64,000 bases of DNA from Metaclostridioides mangenotii (GCF_017873185.1 NZ_JAGGJX010000008.1:62001-126000); one strand, 5' to 3'. Counted from the first letter of the stretch, positions 19,841 through 30,039 are shown. The notes: generated by a model not told the origin, from the letters alone. Program-made: numbers and translations.

Positions 19841-20716
19841 TTAATAAGCTAAAACCTCATGTCCGGTTTCGGTTACCAACACCATTATTTCCCATTGAGC
19901 AGAAGGCTTTCCATCCACTGTATAAATTGTCCAGCCATCCTCTTCATCCAGATAGATTTCATCTGCTCCCATGTTTAACATAGGTTCTATAGTAAATACC
20001 ATACCTGGAACCATTAACATTTCTGTACCCTTCTCAGAAACATAGCTAACCCATGGATCTTCATGAAATTCATTTCCAATTCCATGGCCTCCCACTTCCT
20101 GTACTACAGTATAGCCGTTTTTCATAGCATGTTCATGAACAGCTTGCCCCATGTCGCCTAAAAATCCCCATGGTTTAACTTGCTCTAATCCTATCTCGAT
20201 ACATTCCTTAGTTACATCTACAAGTTTTCTTTTTTCTTCACTTACATCTCCAATACAGAACATTCTAGAAGAATCGGAGAAGTATCCATTAAAAATTGTA
20301 GATACGTCTACATTTATAATATCGCCATCCTTCAATACTACTTCATCTGATGGAATACCATGGCATACTTGATCATTTATAGAGGTACACACACTTTTAG
20401 GATATTCCTCATAATCAAGAGTAGCAGGTATGCCTCCAAGTTCAGTGGTCTTCTGATAAACCCACTTATCAATATCCTCAGTAGTTACTCCCTCTTTTAT
20501 ATTTTGAGCAACATAATCAAGTACACTTATATTGATTTTAGCACTAGCTCTTAAAGCTTCTATTTCCTCTGGTGTCTTAATAATTTCATGTTTTGGAACA
20601 ATATGTCCTTTTGATTTATATTGTGAAATCTTTTCATCAAATGAAGCGTGGCATGTTTTGTATTTTTTACCACTGCCACACCAGCAATTATCGTTTCTTC
20701 CTAATTTTCTATGCAT
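19841..20716 (-). CDS. map: Type I methionine aminopeptidase with N-terminal SEC-C motif
   Basis: 291 residues. Residues 8-24 form a SEC-C zinc motif (NDNCWCGSGKKYKTCH), and the rest is a MetAP I domain that removes initiator methionine. Metal ligands appear in NVDVSTIFNGYFSDSSR (two Asp), VGGHGIGNEFHEDPWV (His), MVFTIEPML (Glu) and AQWEIMVLVTE (Glu). The usual AQFEH is AQWEI here, keeping the ligand Glu. The gene stands alone, not in the ribosomal operon, so it is probably a second MetAP, as in several clostridia. Confidence 0.93.
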   Translation of the reverse strand: MHRKLGRNDNCWCGSGKKYKTCHASFDEKISQYKSKGHIVPKHEIIKTPEEIEALRASAKINISVLDYVAQNIKEGVTTEDIDKWVYQKTTELGGIPATLDYEEYPKSVCTSINDQVCHGIPSDEVVLKDGDIINVDVSTIFNGYFSDSSRMFCIGDVSEEKRKLVDVTKECIEIGLEQVKPWGFLGDMGQAVHEHAMKNGYTVVQEVGGHGIGNEFHEDPWVSYVSEKGTEMLMVPGMVFTIEPMLNMGADEIYLDEEDGWTIYTVDGKPSAQWEIMVLVTETGHEVLAY

Positions 20717-20888
20717 AAATAAAACCCCTTTACTAATTTTTTAGAAGTAGTTATATATTGTAAATGTTTATGTACTAATAAACCATTAACTTAAATACTA
20801 TTTTACTGATAGTATATCACTTATTAGCATTTGTACAAATAAATGATCGAATTATTCCTACTTATTTTCTGTCTAAAAATTAAACTAA

Positions 20889-20931
20889 AAAGACACTGAT
20901 TTAAAAATTTAATTTTTAAGTCAGTGCCTAA
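20889..20931 (-). terminator. Terminator after the 262-residue unknown gene
   Basis: On the minus strand GGCACTGACTTAAAAATT pairs with AATTTTTAAATCAGTGTC, followed by TTTTTAG. It lies about 70 bp after the stop of the gene at 21003-21791. Confidence 0.85.
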
Positions 20932-21002
20932 TAAAATACGCTAAATTTTATCTTCTTAACACTACCGCCATTGATTGGTAAAGTGATATTTTAAGAAGAA
21001 AT

Positions 21003-21791
21003 CTATTTTATTTTAAATATATCATTTTTAATATAATCGAATAGTCCTGTATAAACCTCATAATATGCTACAGTTTCTTTTGAAGTAACTTTTACATAGT
21101 CTCGACCCATAGTCTCAAGCTTGATCTTATAATTTTCACCTTCTATATCTACAGTGAAGTTATAGTCACTTCTACCTTTGCTCTTCTCAGGCTGCACTTT
21201 TCCTACTAGCCTTTTTGCAACCATCTTGTGAGATAAATCATCAAATTTCCACTTATGAATTTTGTTAACTTCTTTTCCATAAGTTATTTCGGCAGTCTCC
21301 CAGCTTTTATACTTGCTCACAAGGTCAAATGATGTATACAAACTCTTATCAATAAGATCTTTGAACTCTTTTTTAGAGTTTATAGGTATTTTGAAGTACT
21401 CTTCCTTGCTCACAGTATACACTCTAAAGTAGTCAAAATCTGTTGAGAATTTAATACCGTCATCTGAATACCCCTCGTATACAGGATGATAAGACTCTGC
21501 ATTTCTAACCTTTTTAAACTCAGCAAATGAATATACTATCTCTTCCCATGAATCTTCTTCAATTTTTACATCTGAAACTTTGTCATCTGATATGTATATT
21601 TTTTCCTTTTCTTTTAATTGATTTATTAGAGATTTATTGCTTTCTTCTTGGCTTACAACTTTTTTAGGGCTATTATCTGTTTTCTTATCCATAGTTGTAC
21701 CAAATTTAAAAGCAATAAAATATATTATAAAGAATGCAATTATTCCAATTAACAACATGACAGGTTTCTTTAATTTTCTTTTTTTAGCCAT
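21003..21791 (-). CDS. Membrane-anchored protein of unknown function
   Basis: 262 residues, not recognised. The N-terminus is very basic (MAKKRKLKKP), then one hydrophobic helix (about 11-31), then a charged linker and a soluble extracellular domain of about 200 residues. That domain is rich in aromatic and charged residues (DDGIKFSTDFDYFRVYTV; WETAEITYGKEVNKIHKW). The topology is a single N-in anchor with an outside domain. It has its own terminator and no operon partner. A GGGGGG-type SD precedes the ATG. Function cannot be inferred. Confidence 0.75.
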   Translation of the reverse strand: MAKKRKLKKPVMLLIGIIAFFIIYFIAFKFGTTMDKKTDNSPKKVVSQEESNKSLINQLKEKEKIYISDDKVSDVKIEEDSWEEIVYSFAEFKKVRNAESYHPVYEGYSDDGIKFSTDFDYFRVYTVSKEEYFKIPINSKKEFKDLIDKSLYTSFDLVSKYKSWETAEITYGKEVNKIHKWKFDDLSHKMVAKRLVGKVQPEKSKGRSDYNFTVDIEGENYKIKLETMGRDYVKVTSKETVAYYEVYTGLFDYIKNDIFKIK

Positions 21792-22020
21792 TTAGAACCC
21801 CCCTAGTAAATTTATCATAAAATCATTATATAACTTTTTAACTTATTTTTTAAGACTCTATTTTATTTAACCACTATTATATCAAATAAATTGTATACTG
21901 TCTTATTATATACATTTAGCTCAAAAAGTAAATATAAAAGCGGTAATTATAAATGTCTCTCAATAAAATTACATATATATATTTACTAAAATAGAATTTT
22001 TAAAAATAGGTTAAAATATA

Positions 22021-22063
22021 AAAAGAGCTATCCTTTAGTGAAAATCACACATGAGATAGCTCT
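22021..22063 (-). terminator. Terminator after the M20 peptidase gene
   Basis: AGAGCTATC (22024-22032) and GATAGCTCT (22055-22063) form the stem, with TTTTTAT following on the minus strand, just after the stop at 22077. Confidence 0.88.
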
Positions 22064-22076
22064 ATATAAACTTAAA

Positions 22077-23198
22077 TTATATTTCTTTTACTATTTCTAT
22101 TAGCATATTTGCTGAGTTATATAAATCTTTTATAGCTATATACTCATTTAGTGTATGTGCATTTTTCATACCAACTCCAAGGTTTATCGCAAGTATACCA
22201 TTTCTATTCAATATATTTGTATCACTTCCACCACCTGAAGCTCCTGTATAACCTTCTATTCCCATATTTGCAAAAGCCTTTTTAGCTAGATTAACTATGT
22301 CTGAATTCACATCTACATTAAGTGGAGGATATACTCTGTCTACATTTATTTCTACTTCAGCGTTGTAGTCAGCTGCAGCTTTTTCAAATGTATCGACCAT
22401 ATGCTTAGTTTGTGCATCAAGCTTTTCTTCACTTAGACTTCTAGCTTCAGCATCTATCTCTACTATATCTGTTACTATGTTTGTAGCAGAACCACCTTTT
22501 ATTACACCTATATTAGCTGTAGTGTTTTCATCAATTCTAAGTAGGTTCATATTATCTATAGCTCTTGCCGCTACCATTATAGCACTTATACCGTTTTCTG
22601 GTTCCATCCCTGCATGAGCTGTCTTTCCTTTTATTTTTACTTTAATAACATCTTGAGATGGTGCCTCAACTATTATCTCTCCTGGAGAACCGCCACTGTC
22701 TAATACAAACGCATAGTCAGCATCTATCTTAGAATAATCTAAGTTTTTAGCTCCAACTAAACCACATTCTTCACACATTGAAAATGCAACTTGGATATCT
22801 GTGTGGTCCATATTATTTTCTTTTATAAATCTAAGTGCTTCAAGTATTGCTGCAATACCTGCTTTGTCATCAGAACCTAATATAGTAGTCCCATCACTTT
22901 TTATAATTCCTTCAGCCTCATCAACTATTGGTTTGATACCAAGTCCAGGTGTTACAGTGTCCATATGGGAACTAAAAAGTATTTTCTTACCCTCTTTATT
23001 TCCTTTTAAAGTTGCAATGATATTTCCTGTTTCTCCGCCAGTTTTTTTGCCTGCATCGTCTACATATACTGAACATCCGATGTCTTCTAATTTTTTGATT
23101 AGAACTTTAGCAAAATCAGCCTCTTTATAAGAAATACTGTCTATTTGTACCATTTCAAGAAATTCATTTAAAATCCTTTGCTCGTTTATCATGCTCAT
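22077..23198 (-). CDS. M20-family metallopeptidase, peptidase T-like
   Basis: A 373-residue M20 zinc peptidase close to PepT/YqjE-type exo-tripeptidases. The metal site is visible: HMDTV (His, Asp), GSDDKAG (bridging Asp), MCEECGLVGA (catalytic Glu and ligand), VLDSGG, and a final AHTLNE His. A dimerization insert begins near KGKTAHAGMEPENG. It should cleave short peptides in the cytoplasm. GGAGG lies just ahead of the ATG, with a second in-frame ATG two codons later. Confidence 0.9.
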   Translation of the reverse strand: MSMINEQRILNEFLEMVQIDSISYKEADFAKVLIKKLEDIGCSVYVDDAGKKTGGETGNIIATLKGNKEGKKILFSSHMDTVTPGLGIKPIVDEAEGIIKSDGTTILGSDDKAGIAAILEALRFIKENNMDHTDIQVAFSMCEECGLVGAKNLDYSKIDADYAFVLDSGGSPGEIIVEAPSQDVIKVKIKGKTAHAGMEPENGISAIMVAARAIDNMNLLRIDENTTANIGVIKGGSATNIVTDIVEIDAEARSLSEEKLDAQTKHMVDTFEKAAADYNAEVEINVDRVYPPLNVDVNSDIVNLAKKAFANMGIEGYTGASGGGSDTNILNRNGILAINLGVGMKNAHTLNEYIAIKDLYNSANMLIEIVKEI

Positions 23199-23354
23199 AT
23201 CCTCCAGAACTAAAATAGATTTTCACCATCTATTGTAGTGTAACTCATAACTATTATCAACACTATTATAATTATTTGTAATTTTCTATCAATATAATCT
23301 AATTATTACAATAAATATTAATATTTTCTAGTCTCTTATCGAGCTATTTTTTAT

Positions 23355-24872
23355 TCATTTTACAATAGTTCTAAGTCTTGCATCTATAAAGCACATCCAG
23401 TAACCCATACTATTGTTAGATCTATTATCTGAACTTTCAAATCTCACAAATCCTGTATTTCCGTTATCTGGCTTTTCATTTTTCAATCCTGGTATAGCGT
23501 AAATGTAATTTTTTCTCTTATTGTATTCATCGTACTGTACTCCGAATAAATAATGTCTGTGTTTATATGCGTTTATAACAACATCACTGTACATAGTGTA
23601 GTTTAGTGCATTTACGTATCCTAAGTTAGGCATAGAATAACCGCAAAGTGTTGTAGGATTTATATCTATTTTCCACCATCTAGTGCTCTCGGTTTTATCC
23701 TCTACAAAAGGTTTTACTTCTTTAAAGTACTTAAGCCCTTTCTTTATCTGTCTCGGCATCATAAGAGTTCCTACTGTTTTATTTTGCTCAGTGATTTCCT
23801 CTTTTACCTCTTCAATTTCAGAAGTCTTGTAGGATTTATTTTTAACTTTTTTTCTGTTGCTTACATATTTTAAAGGGTCATCTTTTTCTTCTGTACTATT
23901 GTCTTCATACTTATCTCTGTATTCTATTTTATTGAAGTTATTTAGCTCTACCATTTCATCATTACTGATTTTTTCGTTTTGAGAAAAACTATCATCATTT
24001 TCCTCATAATCTAGATTATCTCTTCCAAATACATCATCGTCATCATCATCGAAATCTAAATAATCTTCCTCCTCTTCATCGTAAAATTCATCATATTCAT
24101 CGAAATTGTCGTTGTGATCGTCGTATTCTTCTTCATCATTATCTTGACTGTACTCCTCATCACTAACATCTTCATCGTAGACTCCATCAGATACTTCATA
24201 TTCAGAATCATCATCAGATACTTCATCAGATCCTTCATTTTCGTAAAAGTTGCCACTTTCTCTAATAGATGCTATATCTTCTGCATTCCCATGATCGGAT
24301 GGATTATCACCATTGTAGTTCTCATCATAGTCTTCATCCGTGTCGTTCCCTTCACCGAGATCTAAATCATCATCGTAACCCTCACTGGAATCTAAACTCT
24401 CGTCGTAGTCATCTTCGTTATCTTCTCCATCTTCGTCGTACTCTTCATCGTACTCTTCGTCATAGTCATCGTCATAATCTTCATCTTCATCAACTGCAAA
24501 AAGTATATCTTCGTAATTATCAAGTTTATTGCCTTTAAATCCTATTAGAGGAACTTTATCTTCGTGGACTATAGCGATACTTTTAATATCATCTTCTTCA
24601 TCATCTAAATCCAAGATAAACTCTCCTCTTCCTTGATCATTTAATACTATTTTGCCCAAATCCAATACATCGTATTTTGTTGTAATAGCAAGTGTATCAT
24701 AACCGTCTTTAATATACTTAAGATTTTCAACATATAATGCAACAATTGACTTCCCATCATTTACTTCCACTTTCGCAAATGCTTTAGGAAGTACTCTTTC
24801 TTTATTTCTGAAGTTGATGTCCTTAGCCTCTAAAATTATGTAGTCTCTTTTAAATTTTCTCTTAGAACTCAC
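23355..24872 (-). CDS. Conserved unknown with long acidic Asp/Glu region
   Basis: 505 residues in three parts. Residues 1-125 are a compact domain (RDYIILEAKDINFRNKERVL; FILDLDDEEDDIKSIAIVHE). About 126-330 is an extremely acidic low-complexity stretch of D, E, Y and G repeats such as DDDYDEEYDEEYDEDG. The C-terminal 130 residues are an aromatic-rich domain (RWWKIDINPTTLCGYSMPNL; HRHYLFGVQYDEYNKRKNYI). No signal peptide or membrane helix. I do not recognise the family well enough to name it. The repetitive DNA of the acidic part makes spurious antisense frames. Confidence 0.75.
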   Translation of the reverse strand: MSSKRKFKRDYIILEAKDINFRNKERVLPKAFAKVEVNDGKSIVALYVENLKYIKDGYDTLAITTKYDVLDLGKIVLNDQGRGEFILDLDDEEDDIKSIAIVHEDKVPLIGFKGNKLDNYEDILFAVDEDEDYDDDYDEEYDEEYDEDGEDNEDDYDESLDSSEGYDDDLDLGEGNDTDEDYDENYNGDNPSDHGNAEDIASIRESGNFYENEGSDEVSDDDSEYEVSDGVYDEDVSDEEYSQDNDEEEYDDHNDNFDEYDEFYDEEEEDYLDFDDDDDDVFGRDNLDYEENDDSFSQNEKISNDEMVELNNFNKIEYRDKYEDNSTEEKDDPLKYVSNRKKVKNKSYKTSEIEEVKEEITEQNKTVGTLMMPRQIKKGLKYFKEVKPFVEDKTESTRWWKIDINPTTLCGYSMPNLGYVNALNYTMYSDVVINAYKHRHYLFGVQYDEYNKRKNYIYAIPGLKNEKPDNGNTGFVRFESSDNRSNNSMGYWMCFIDARLRTIVK

Positions 24873-24961
24873 TTCGATCCCCCCTTAACATAATTTCTCT
24901 AAATAATATATGATTGCAAAGAAAAAAAAAGTACCTTCTATTTTGAATATACTTTTTAATT

Positions 24962-25062
24962 TACCATATTAGAAAGATTTGCAAACTTGTCTACACTCAC
25001 ACTTTCTGCTCTTTTGATTTGTTCATGACTACTAAAGTAAGCTTTTTGCGTTTAAAGTAGTT
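24962..25062 (-). pseudogene. Fragment resembling the KsgA/RsmA C-terminus
   Basis: On the minus strand this reads SSHEQIKRAESVSVDKFANL then SNMVN and a stop. The intact ksgA 1 kb away ends KRRGETLSVDEFANLSNIVN. The two DNA stretches also match closely (24965-25010 vs 26040-26090). No ATG or 5' part exists. It is a remnant of a duplicated or foreign ksgA-like gene at the left edge of the CAT-like insertion. Confidence 0.75.
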
Positions 25063-25196
25063 TGATTTCACACCATAATAAAGGCAGAGAATTGTGTTAT
25101 ACTAATTGGTGAGGTCTAAAATCTTCGTAATGGTAACATTATGCAATCAGAGCTTGTTTAACCAACAAGTGACGTAGCAGTAAAAAAGGAGTGCTT

Positions 25197-25835
25197 ATGG
25201 AAAAATACAAAATAATAGATATTAATGAATTTGACAGGTCAGAATATTTTCAATATTTTATGAGTGTAGGTACCACTATTGAAATTACAGTTAAAGTGGA
25301 TGTAACTTATGCAGTGCAAAAATGTAAATTAGAATCGTTAAGTTTTTATTCGTTTTCAATTTTCAACATCTCCCAAGCACTAAATTCAATAAGAAATTTC
25401 AGATTTGGTATATATAATGAGTCACTGGTTGAATGGAAGAAAGTCATTCCAACATTTACAAATTTTAATAAAAGTTATGATACGTTTTTTACATTATGGG
25501 AAGAACCACAAGGTGATTATGTTGAGTTTGACAGGAAATATAAACAATTAACAAAGAAATTTTCAAAATCTAAAGGGATATTACCCCAACTTGATTTACC
25601 ACCAAATGTATTCAACGTCTCCTCAATGCCATGGATACATTTTGAACATTTTTCTTCAAATACAAATGTCTCTGGAAATCAACTAACAACTATGATAACA
25701 ATGGGAAAGTATGAGAAGCACCATTCAAAATTACTGATGCCTATTACAGTACAAGCCCACCATGCAATTGTTGACGGTTATCATATATCACAGTTTTTTA
25801 ATAAATTGCAAGATGAGATGAATAAAGTATTTTAA
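25197..25835 (+). CDS. Chloramphenicol acetyltransferase-like protein (CatA fold)
   Basis: 212 residues. The fold pattern of type A CAT is clear: an N-terminal FDR.EYF block, and near the end MPITVQAHHAIVDGYHISQF, matching the catalytic HHxxxDG(F/Y)H of CAT (His195 in the classical enzyme). CAT enzymes acetylate chloramphenicol. The sequence is diverged, so activity is not assured. ATG at 25197 was chosen over GTG at 25191 because AAAAGGAG ends at 25190. A small CTTGTT/AACAAG stem lies in the leader (25153-25169). Flanked by ksgA-like DNA, so probably acquired. Confidence 0.85.
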   Translation: MEKYKIIDINEFDRSEYFQYFMSVGTTIEITVKVDVTYAVQKCKLESLSFYSFSIFNISQALNSIRNFRFGIYNESLVEWKKVIPTFTNFNKSYDTFFTLWEEPQGDYVEFDRKYKQLTKKFSKSKGILPQLDLPPNVFNVSSMPWIHFEHFSSNTNVSGNQLTTMITMGKYEKHHSKLLMPITVQAHHAIVDGYHISQFFNKLQDEMNKVF

Positions 25836-25907
25836 TTAACTTGAAAATAAGTGGTTCTAACACCTTTTTGCTTTTTTATGTACTAAAATATAGGAGGGTT
25901 AGATATC

Positions 25908-25952
25908 ATGAATACAGATGTTATCGATTTATACAATAGAGTGATTAAGTAA
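25908..25952 (+). pseudogene. 14-codon ORF with good SD
   Basis: MNTDVIDLYNRVIK followed by a stop, preceded by AGGAGGG at 25892-25898. The strong SD on so short a frame suggests the start of a gene cut off by the insertion junction, with the ksgA terminator immediately behind. It could instead be a chance reading frame. Confidence 0.35.
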
Positions 25953-25998
25953 AAATAGATTTGCCACCAATAAATACCTTATGGTGGCAAATCTATTT
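25953..25998. terminator. Terminator after ksgA
   Basis: AAATAGATTTGCCACC (25953-25968) is a perfect inverted match to GGTGGCAAATCTATTT (25983-25998). It is placed to end ksgA on the minus strand and anything transcribed from the CAT side. Confidence 0.92.
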
Positions 25999-26009
25999 AT
26001 AAACATTAT

Positions 26010-26879
26010 TTAACTGTTCATACATCTTGCATTTACTATATTAGAAAGATTTGCAAACTCGTCTACACTCAGAGTTTCTCCTCTTCTTTTTTCATCTATA
26101 TTGGCTTCTTTTAAGATTTCTTTTAACCCCTCTTTGTCAAACATTCCAAGACCGCTAAGCGAATTTAGTAAAGTCTTTCTCCTCTGCCCAAATGATGCTT
26201 TTACGGTTTTAAAGAAAATTTCTTCACTGTCGACAATATACTTTTTAGTAGATCTCACTCTAAGCCCTATAACTACTGAATCAACATTAGGTTGAGGCAC
26301 AAACATGTGTCTAGGAACTTTTGCAACTATATCAGTATCACAGTAGTACTGAACTGCTACAGAAAGTGCTCCGTAATCTTTAGTACCTGGAACTGCGTTC
26401 ATTCTATCTGCAACCTCTTTTTGAACCATTACAACTATATCAGTCACTGGAACATGCTCTTCTAAAAATTTCATAACTATTGGAGTCGTTATGTAGTAAG
26501 GTAAGTTTGCTACAAGCTTTATAGGTCCTCCATCTAATTTGTCTTTGATCAGATTATGAATATCTGCCTTTAGTATATCTTGATTTACAACCTCTACATT
26601 GTCTAAATCTGAAAGAGTGTCTTTTAGTATAGGAATTAATTTCCTGTCTATTTCAATGGCTACTACCTTTTTAGCTATTTTTCCCATTTCACGAGTTAAT
26701 GTACCTATTCCAGGCCCAACTTCTACGATGTAGTCTTCGCTCTTTACATTTGCACCGTCTACAATGCTTTCAACTATGTTGTCATCTATCAAGAAGTTTT
26801 GTCCCAACGACTTTGAAAATTTAAATTTATATTTATCTACTATCTTTTTCGTCTCTATATGCGATGAAAGTCTATCCAT
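26010..26879 (-). CDS. rsmA: 16S rRNA dimethyladenosine transferase KsgA/RsmA
   Basis: 289 residues. It dimethylates two adjacent adenines in helix 45 of 16S rRNA. Motifs are KSLGQNFLID, VEVGPGIGTLTREM (SAM site), LVANLPYYITTPI (catalytic NLPY), QKEVADRM and the C-terminal SLSGLGMFDKEGLKEIL domain. It follows rnmV by about 30 bp, the conserved rnmV-ksgA pair. Complete despite the disturbed DNA beyond its 3' end. Confidence 0.97.
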   Translation of the reverse strand: MDRLSSHIETKKIVDKYKFKFSKSLGQNFLIDDNIVESIVDGANVKSEDYIVEVGPGIGTLTREMGKIAKKVVAIEIDRKLIPILKDTLSDLDNVEVVNQDILKADIHNLIKDKLDGGPIKLVANLPYYITTPIVMKFLEEHVPVTDIVVMVQKEVADRMNAVPGTKDYGALSVAVQYYCDTDIVAKVPRHMFVPQPNVDSVVIGLRVRSTKKYIVDSEEIFFKTVKASFGQRRKTLLNSLSGLGMFDKEGLKEILKEANIDEKRRGETLSVDEFANLSNIVNARCMNS

Positions 26880-26910
26880 ATATGCCTCCCTAAAAATATC
26901 TATATTTATA

Positions 26911-27450
26911 TTAATTATCTATCTCTTCAACAGCATTTACAAATTCCTCTCTTGAAACACCGTAGTTATTAAGTCTATTCAAAAACTGCTTTGCATTTCC
27001 ATATCCAATTCCAAGTAGCCTGCCTATTTGATCTCTTCTTATAGAAGCTTCTTCATTTCCTACAAGCCCATTTCTAACTAAATCAACTCTATCAAACTCG
27101 CTTCTATTTCCTTCTATTTCCGTTCTTACTTTTTTTAGTGCAGCTATTATACTTTCTGGAGTTGCATTCTCAATTCCTATATCTCCATTTTTCTTTGCTT
27201 CTTCCCTTGGTAAAAACGCATGTTTACATCCTGGTACTTCATTTGCAATTTTCTTTCTAATTTTTTCTCCCGCAAAATCTGGATCTGTAAATATAATTAC
27301 ACCCCTTCTCTCTTGGGCAGCTTTAATCCTCTCCATAACGCCCTTTGGAAATCCAAACCCACCTGTAGTTATAAGTTCTGCATCTAAGGCTCTTTTAACT
27401 GCTGTAACGTCGTCTCGCCCTTCTACTACAATTACTTCCTTTATCATCAT
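26911..27450 (-). CDS. rnmV: Ribonuclease M5
   Basis: A 179-residue Toprim-domain nuclease that matures 5S rRNA. It shows IKEVIVVEGRDDVTAVKRAL (Toprim Glu), IIFTDPDFAGEKIRK (the DxD-type pair) and a C-terminal helical part (RRDQIGRLLGIGYGNAKQFL). The frame is open to a GTG at 27456, but the ATG at 27450 sits 5 bp after AGGTG and is preferred. ksgA follows. Confidence 0.95.
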   Translation of the reverse strand: MMIKEVIVVEGRDDVTAVKRALDAELITTGGFGFPKGVMERIKAAQERRGVIIFTDPDFAGEKIRKKIANEVPGCKHAFLPREEAKKNGDIGIENATPESIIAALKKVRTEIEGNRSEFDRVDLVRNGLVGNEEASIRRDQIGRLLGIGYGNAKQFLNRLNNYGVSREEFVNAVEEIDN

Positions 27451-27551
27451 TAACACACCTTTAGTTTTTATAATCTATTCTTACATCTATTTATTCTACG
27501 TTTTTTACATTGGTTTATCAAGCTTTAGATAAAATAAATATACTTAATACT

Positions 27552-27589
27552 AAAATAGGAATGAATCAAAAAGATGTCATTCCTATTTT
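27552..27589 (-). terminator. Terminator after the YyaL-like gene
   Basis: AAAATAGGAATGA (27552-27564) and TCATTCCTATTTT (27577-27589) form a perfect stem with T-rich flanks, about 80 bp after the stop at 27669. Confidence 0.88.
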
Positions 27590-27668
27590 TATCCTACAGA
27601 AGTAATGATTTCAATAACGTTGTATAATTCTTTATAATTTTTTACAAGTATCTATAACTTAGAAGTGA

Positions 27669-29705
27669 CTATAAATATTTTTTTAATAAATCGTGCTCAT
27701 TAAATGGCGGATTACAGCTCTTACCTTCACATATATAGTAAGTAGATTTATCATTTTTTAGAGTGTACTCTTCCAATAAGCCTGTTTCATTTCCTGTTTC
27801 TTCCTCCCATACCTTCTTAACCATCACTGTAATGTTTGGACTATAATATTCGCTTAAATCACCTAGTAACTGTTTCATATCGTCTCTATCCTTTAGAACC
27901 ACAATCAATTCTCTAGATGGATAAAGCTCGTACATCAGAGACAACAGGTAAAAACTATAACCAGTAGGAGAACTTCTCAAACTATCTGTATATAGATTCA
28001 GAAGCGATTTAGACAGCTCTTCCAATTCTATATCTGTGATCATTCTACTTAATTTAATTAAATTTAGAGATGCTACGGAATTCCCAGACGGCATGGCGCC
28101 ATCGTACAGATCTTTAGGTCTTAAAAACAGCTCTTCACTGTCATTTCCATATAGGAAAAATCCTTTATTTTTATCGTCCCAAAACAAATTAATACAATCT
28201 TTATTTAACTTCACTGCCCTATCCAAGTAACTTTTTTCAAAAGTTGACTCATATAACTCAATATACGACCAAATTAAAAATGCGTAGTCATCTAAATACG
28301 CCATATAGTCTGAATGTCCGTCTCTATATCTAGCTAATAACCTTCCATCTCTGAATAGATTTTTTTCTATAAAATCAACACTTTCAACCGCATAGTTTAA
28401 ATAGCTTTTATCGCCTAAAATTTTATATGCCCTAGTCATAGCAACGGACATTAAAGCACTCCAAGAAGTCAAAATTTTATCATCTTTGTGGAGTTCCATT
28501 CTACCTTGTCTGTACTCAAACACTTTCTTTATCATATAATCAATTTTATCATCATGAAATTCAAATCTGTCATTTTTTATAAGGTTTGGTATATTTTTGC
28601 CTTCGAAGTTACCCTGAACACTTATATCAAAGTACTCAGCAAAGTACTTTCCATCTTCATCTCCAAGCACTTCTAAAATCTCTGGGTAAGTAAATGTATA
28701 AAACTTACCCTCTTCTCCTTCACTGTCAGCATCCTGAGCCGAATAAAATCCGCCCTCACTATGTCTCATCTCTCTTACAATGTAATTTAAGGTCTTAACC
28801 ACAATATCTTTGTAAAGCCCCTTTTTAGTGATCTGATATGCCTCTAGATAAGCAATAACTAACATAGCATTGTCGTAAAGCATTTTTTCAAAGTGAGGTG
28901 CAAGCCATTTTTCATCAGTTGAATACCTCGAGAAACCATATCCTACATGGTCAAACATACCGCCTCTGTACATACCTTGAAGAGTTTTTTCTGCTATTTC
29001 AAGTGCTTCATTATTGCCCTCGAGTTTGTAGTACTTTAACAAAAACATTAGGTTCTGTGGGCTTGGGAACTTTGGAGCTTCACCAAACCCTCCGTATTTA
29101 CTGTCAAATATTTCTTCAAATATTTTAAATGAATTGTCTATTAAATTTTTAGACAGCATACTATGACCGAGGCTTTTACTAGTAGCTCCCTTTAAGTGTT
29201 CTACAATCTCATCACTTGATTTAAGTAACTTATGATGTTCATTTTCCCACATATATGAGATCTTTCCAAGTAATTCTATGATTCCCAATCTTCCGTACAT
29301 ATTTTCTTTTGGAATGTAGGTACCTGCAAAAAAAGGTTTCTTGTCTGGCGTCATAACAATAGTCATAGGCCATCCACCGCTTCCAGTCATAGCCTGACAA
29401 ACCGACATATATACACTGTCAACATCTGGCCTTTCCTCTCTATCCACTTTTATAGAAACAAAATCTCTATTTAATGTATCTGCTACCTCTTCATCTTCAA
29501 ATGATTCCTTCTCCATTACATGACACCAGTGACAAGTAGAATAACCTATACTTAAAAATATAGGTTTATCATCTTCTTTAGCCTTTTTAAAAGCTTCTTC
29601 ACCCCACGGGTACCAGTAAACAGGATTATACGCATGTTGAAGTAGGTATGGTGATTTTTCTTCTACTAATTTATTTGATTGACTTTTTATATTTTCATTT
29701 TTCAT
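27669..29705 (-). CDS. Thioredoxin-domain protein of the YyaL/DUF255 family
   Basis: 678 residues. The N-terminal ~180 residues are a thioredoxin-like domain with CHWC ([35 protein letters not shown]). The rest is an (alpha/alpha)6 barrel like those of N-acylglucosamine epimerases ([50 protein letters not shown]). The family is widespread, but its reaction is not established. No signal peptide, so cytoplasmic. Monocistronic. Confidence 0.92.
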   Translation of the reverse strand: MKNENIKSQSNKLVEEKSPYLLQHAYNPVYWYPWGEEAFKKAKEDDKPIFLSIGYSTCHWCHVMEKESFEDEEVADTLNRDFVSIKVDREERPDVDSVYMSVCQAMTGSGGWPMTIVMTPDKKPFFAGTYIPKENMYGRLGIIELLGKISYMWENEHHKLLKSSDEIVEHLKGATSKSLGHSMLSKNLIDNSFKIFEEIFDSKYGGFGEAPKFPSPQNLMFLLKYYKLEGNNEALEIAEKTLQGMYRGGMFDHVGYGFSRYSTDEKWLAPHFEKMLYDNAMLVIAYLEAYQITKKGLYKDIVVKTLNYIVREMRHSEGGFYSAQDADSEGEEGKFYTFTYPEILEVLGDEDGKYFAEYFDISVQGNFEGKNIPNLIKNDRFEFHDDKIDYMIKKVFEYRQGRMELHKDDKILTSWSALMSVAMTRAYKILGDKSYLNYAVESVDFIEKNLFRDGRLLARYRDGHSDYMAYLDDYAFLIWSYIELYESTFEKSYLDRAVKLNKDCINLFWDDKNKGFFLYGNDSEELFLRPKDLYDGAMPSGNSVASLNLIKLSRMITDIELEELSKSLLNLYTDSLRSSPTGYSFYLLSLMYELYPSRELIVVLKDRDDMKQLLGDLSEYYSPNITVMVKKVWEEETGNETGLLEEYTLKNDKSTYYICEGKSCNPPFNEHDLLKKYL

Positions 29706-30039
29706 AGTTTAACCCATCCTTTGAATTATTTACAGTTATTATACCCAAAAAACTTAGGTATATAAAAAAATAAAAAGGGGTTAACTCAAAACTAAATGAA
29801 AAAGTAGTTATTGTTGACTGATTTTTTAATATGACATTTATACAACTAATCTTTAGACAATAATATAATTCTATATTCTTAAAATGGCATTTCTTATATC
29901 TATTTAGACGAATATAATTTTTAGATATATTTTTGTATTGTCTATACATCAATTTTAATAGCTTGTAACTAAACTTTATTTGACTTTTAAAGGTTTCTAT
30001 ACTACTATTTTCTATAAAAAGGGATATTATGGTACTTAT
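29706..30039. other. Divergent intergenic region
   Basis: 330 bp, AT-rich, between two divergent genes. A minus frame at 29695-29952 overlaps the YyaL start and lacks an SD or recognisable protein. I see only promoter-type DNA. Confidence 0.5.

Noticed and set aside
24056-24538. Several frames on both strands within the acidic-repeat gene
   Set aside because: They are by-products of the repetitive GAT/GAA codons and give biased Met/Ile- or His-rich nonsense.
29695-29952. Minus-strand frame of 85 codons overlapping the YyaL-like start
   Set aside because: AT-rich, low-complexity translation, no SD, overlaps a well-supported gene and a promoter region.
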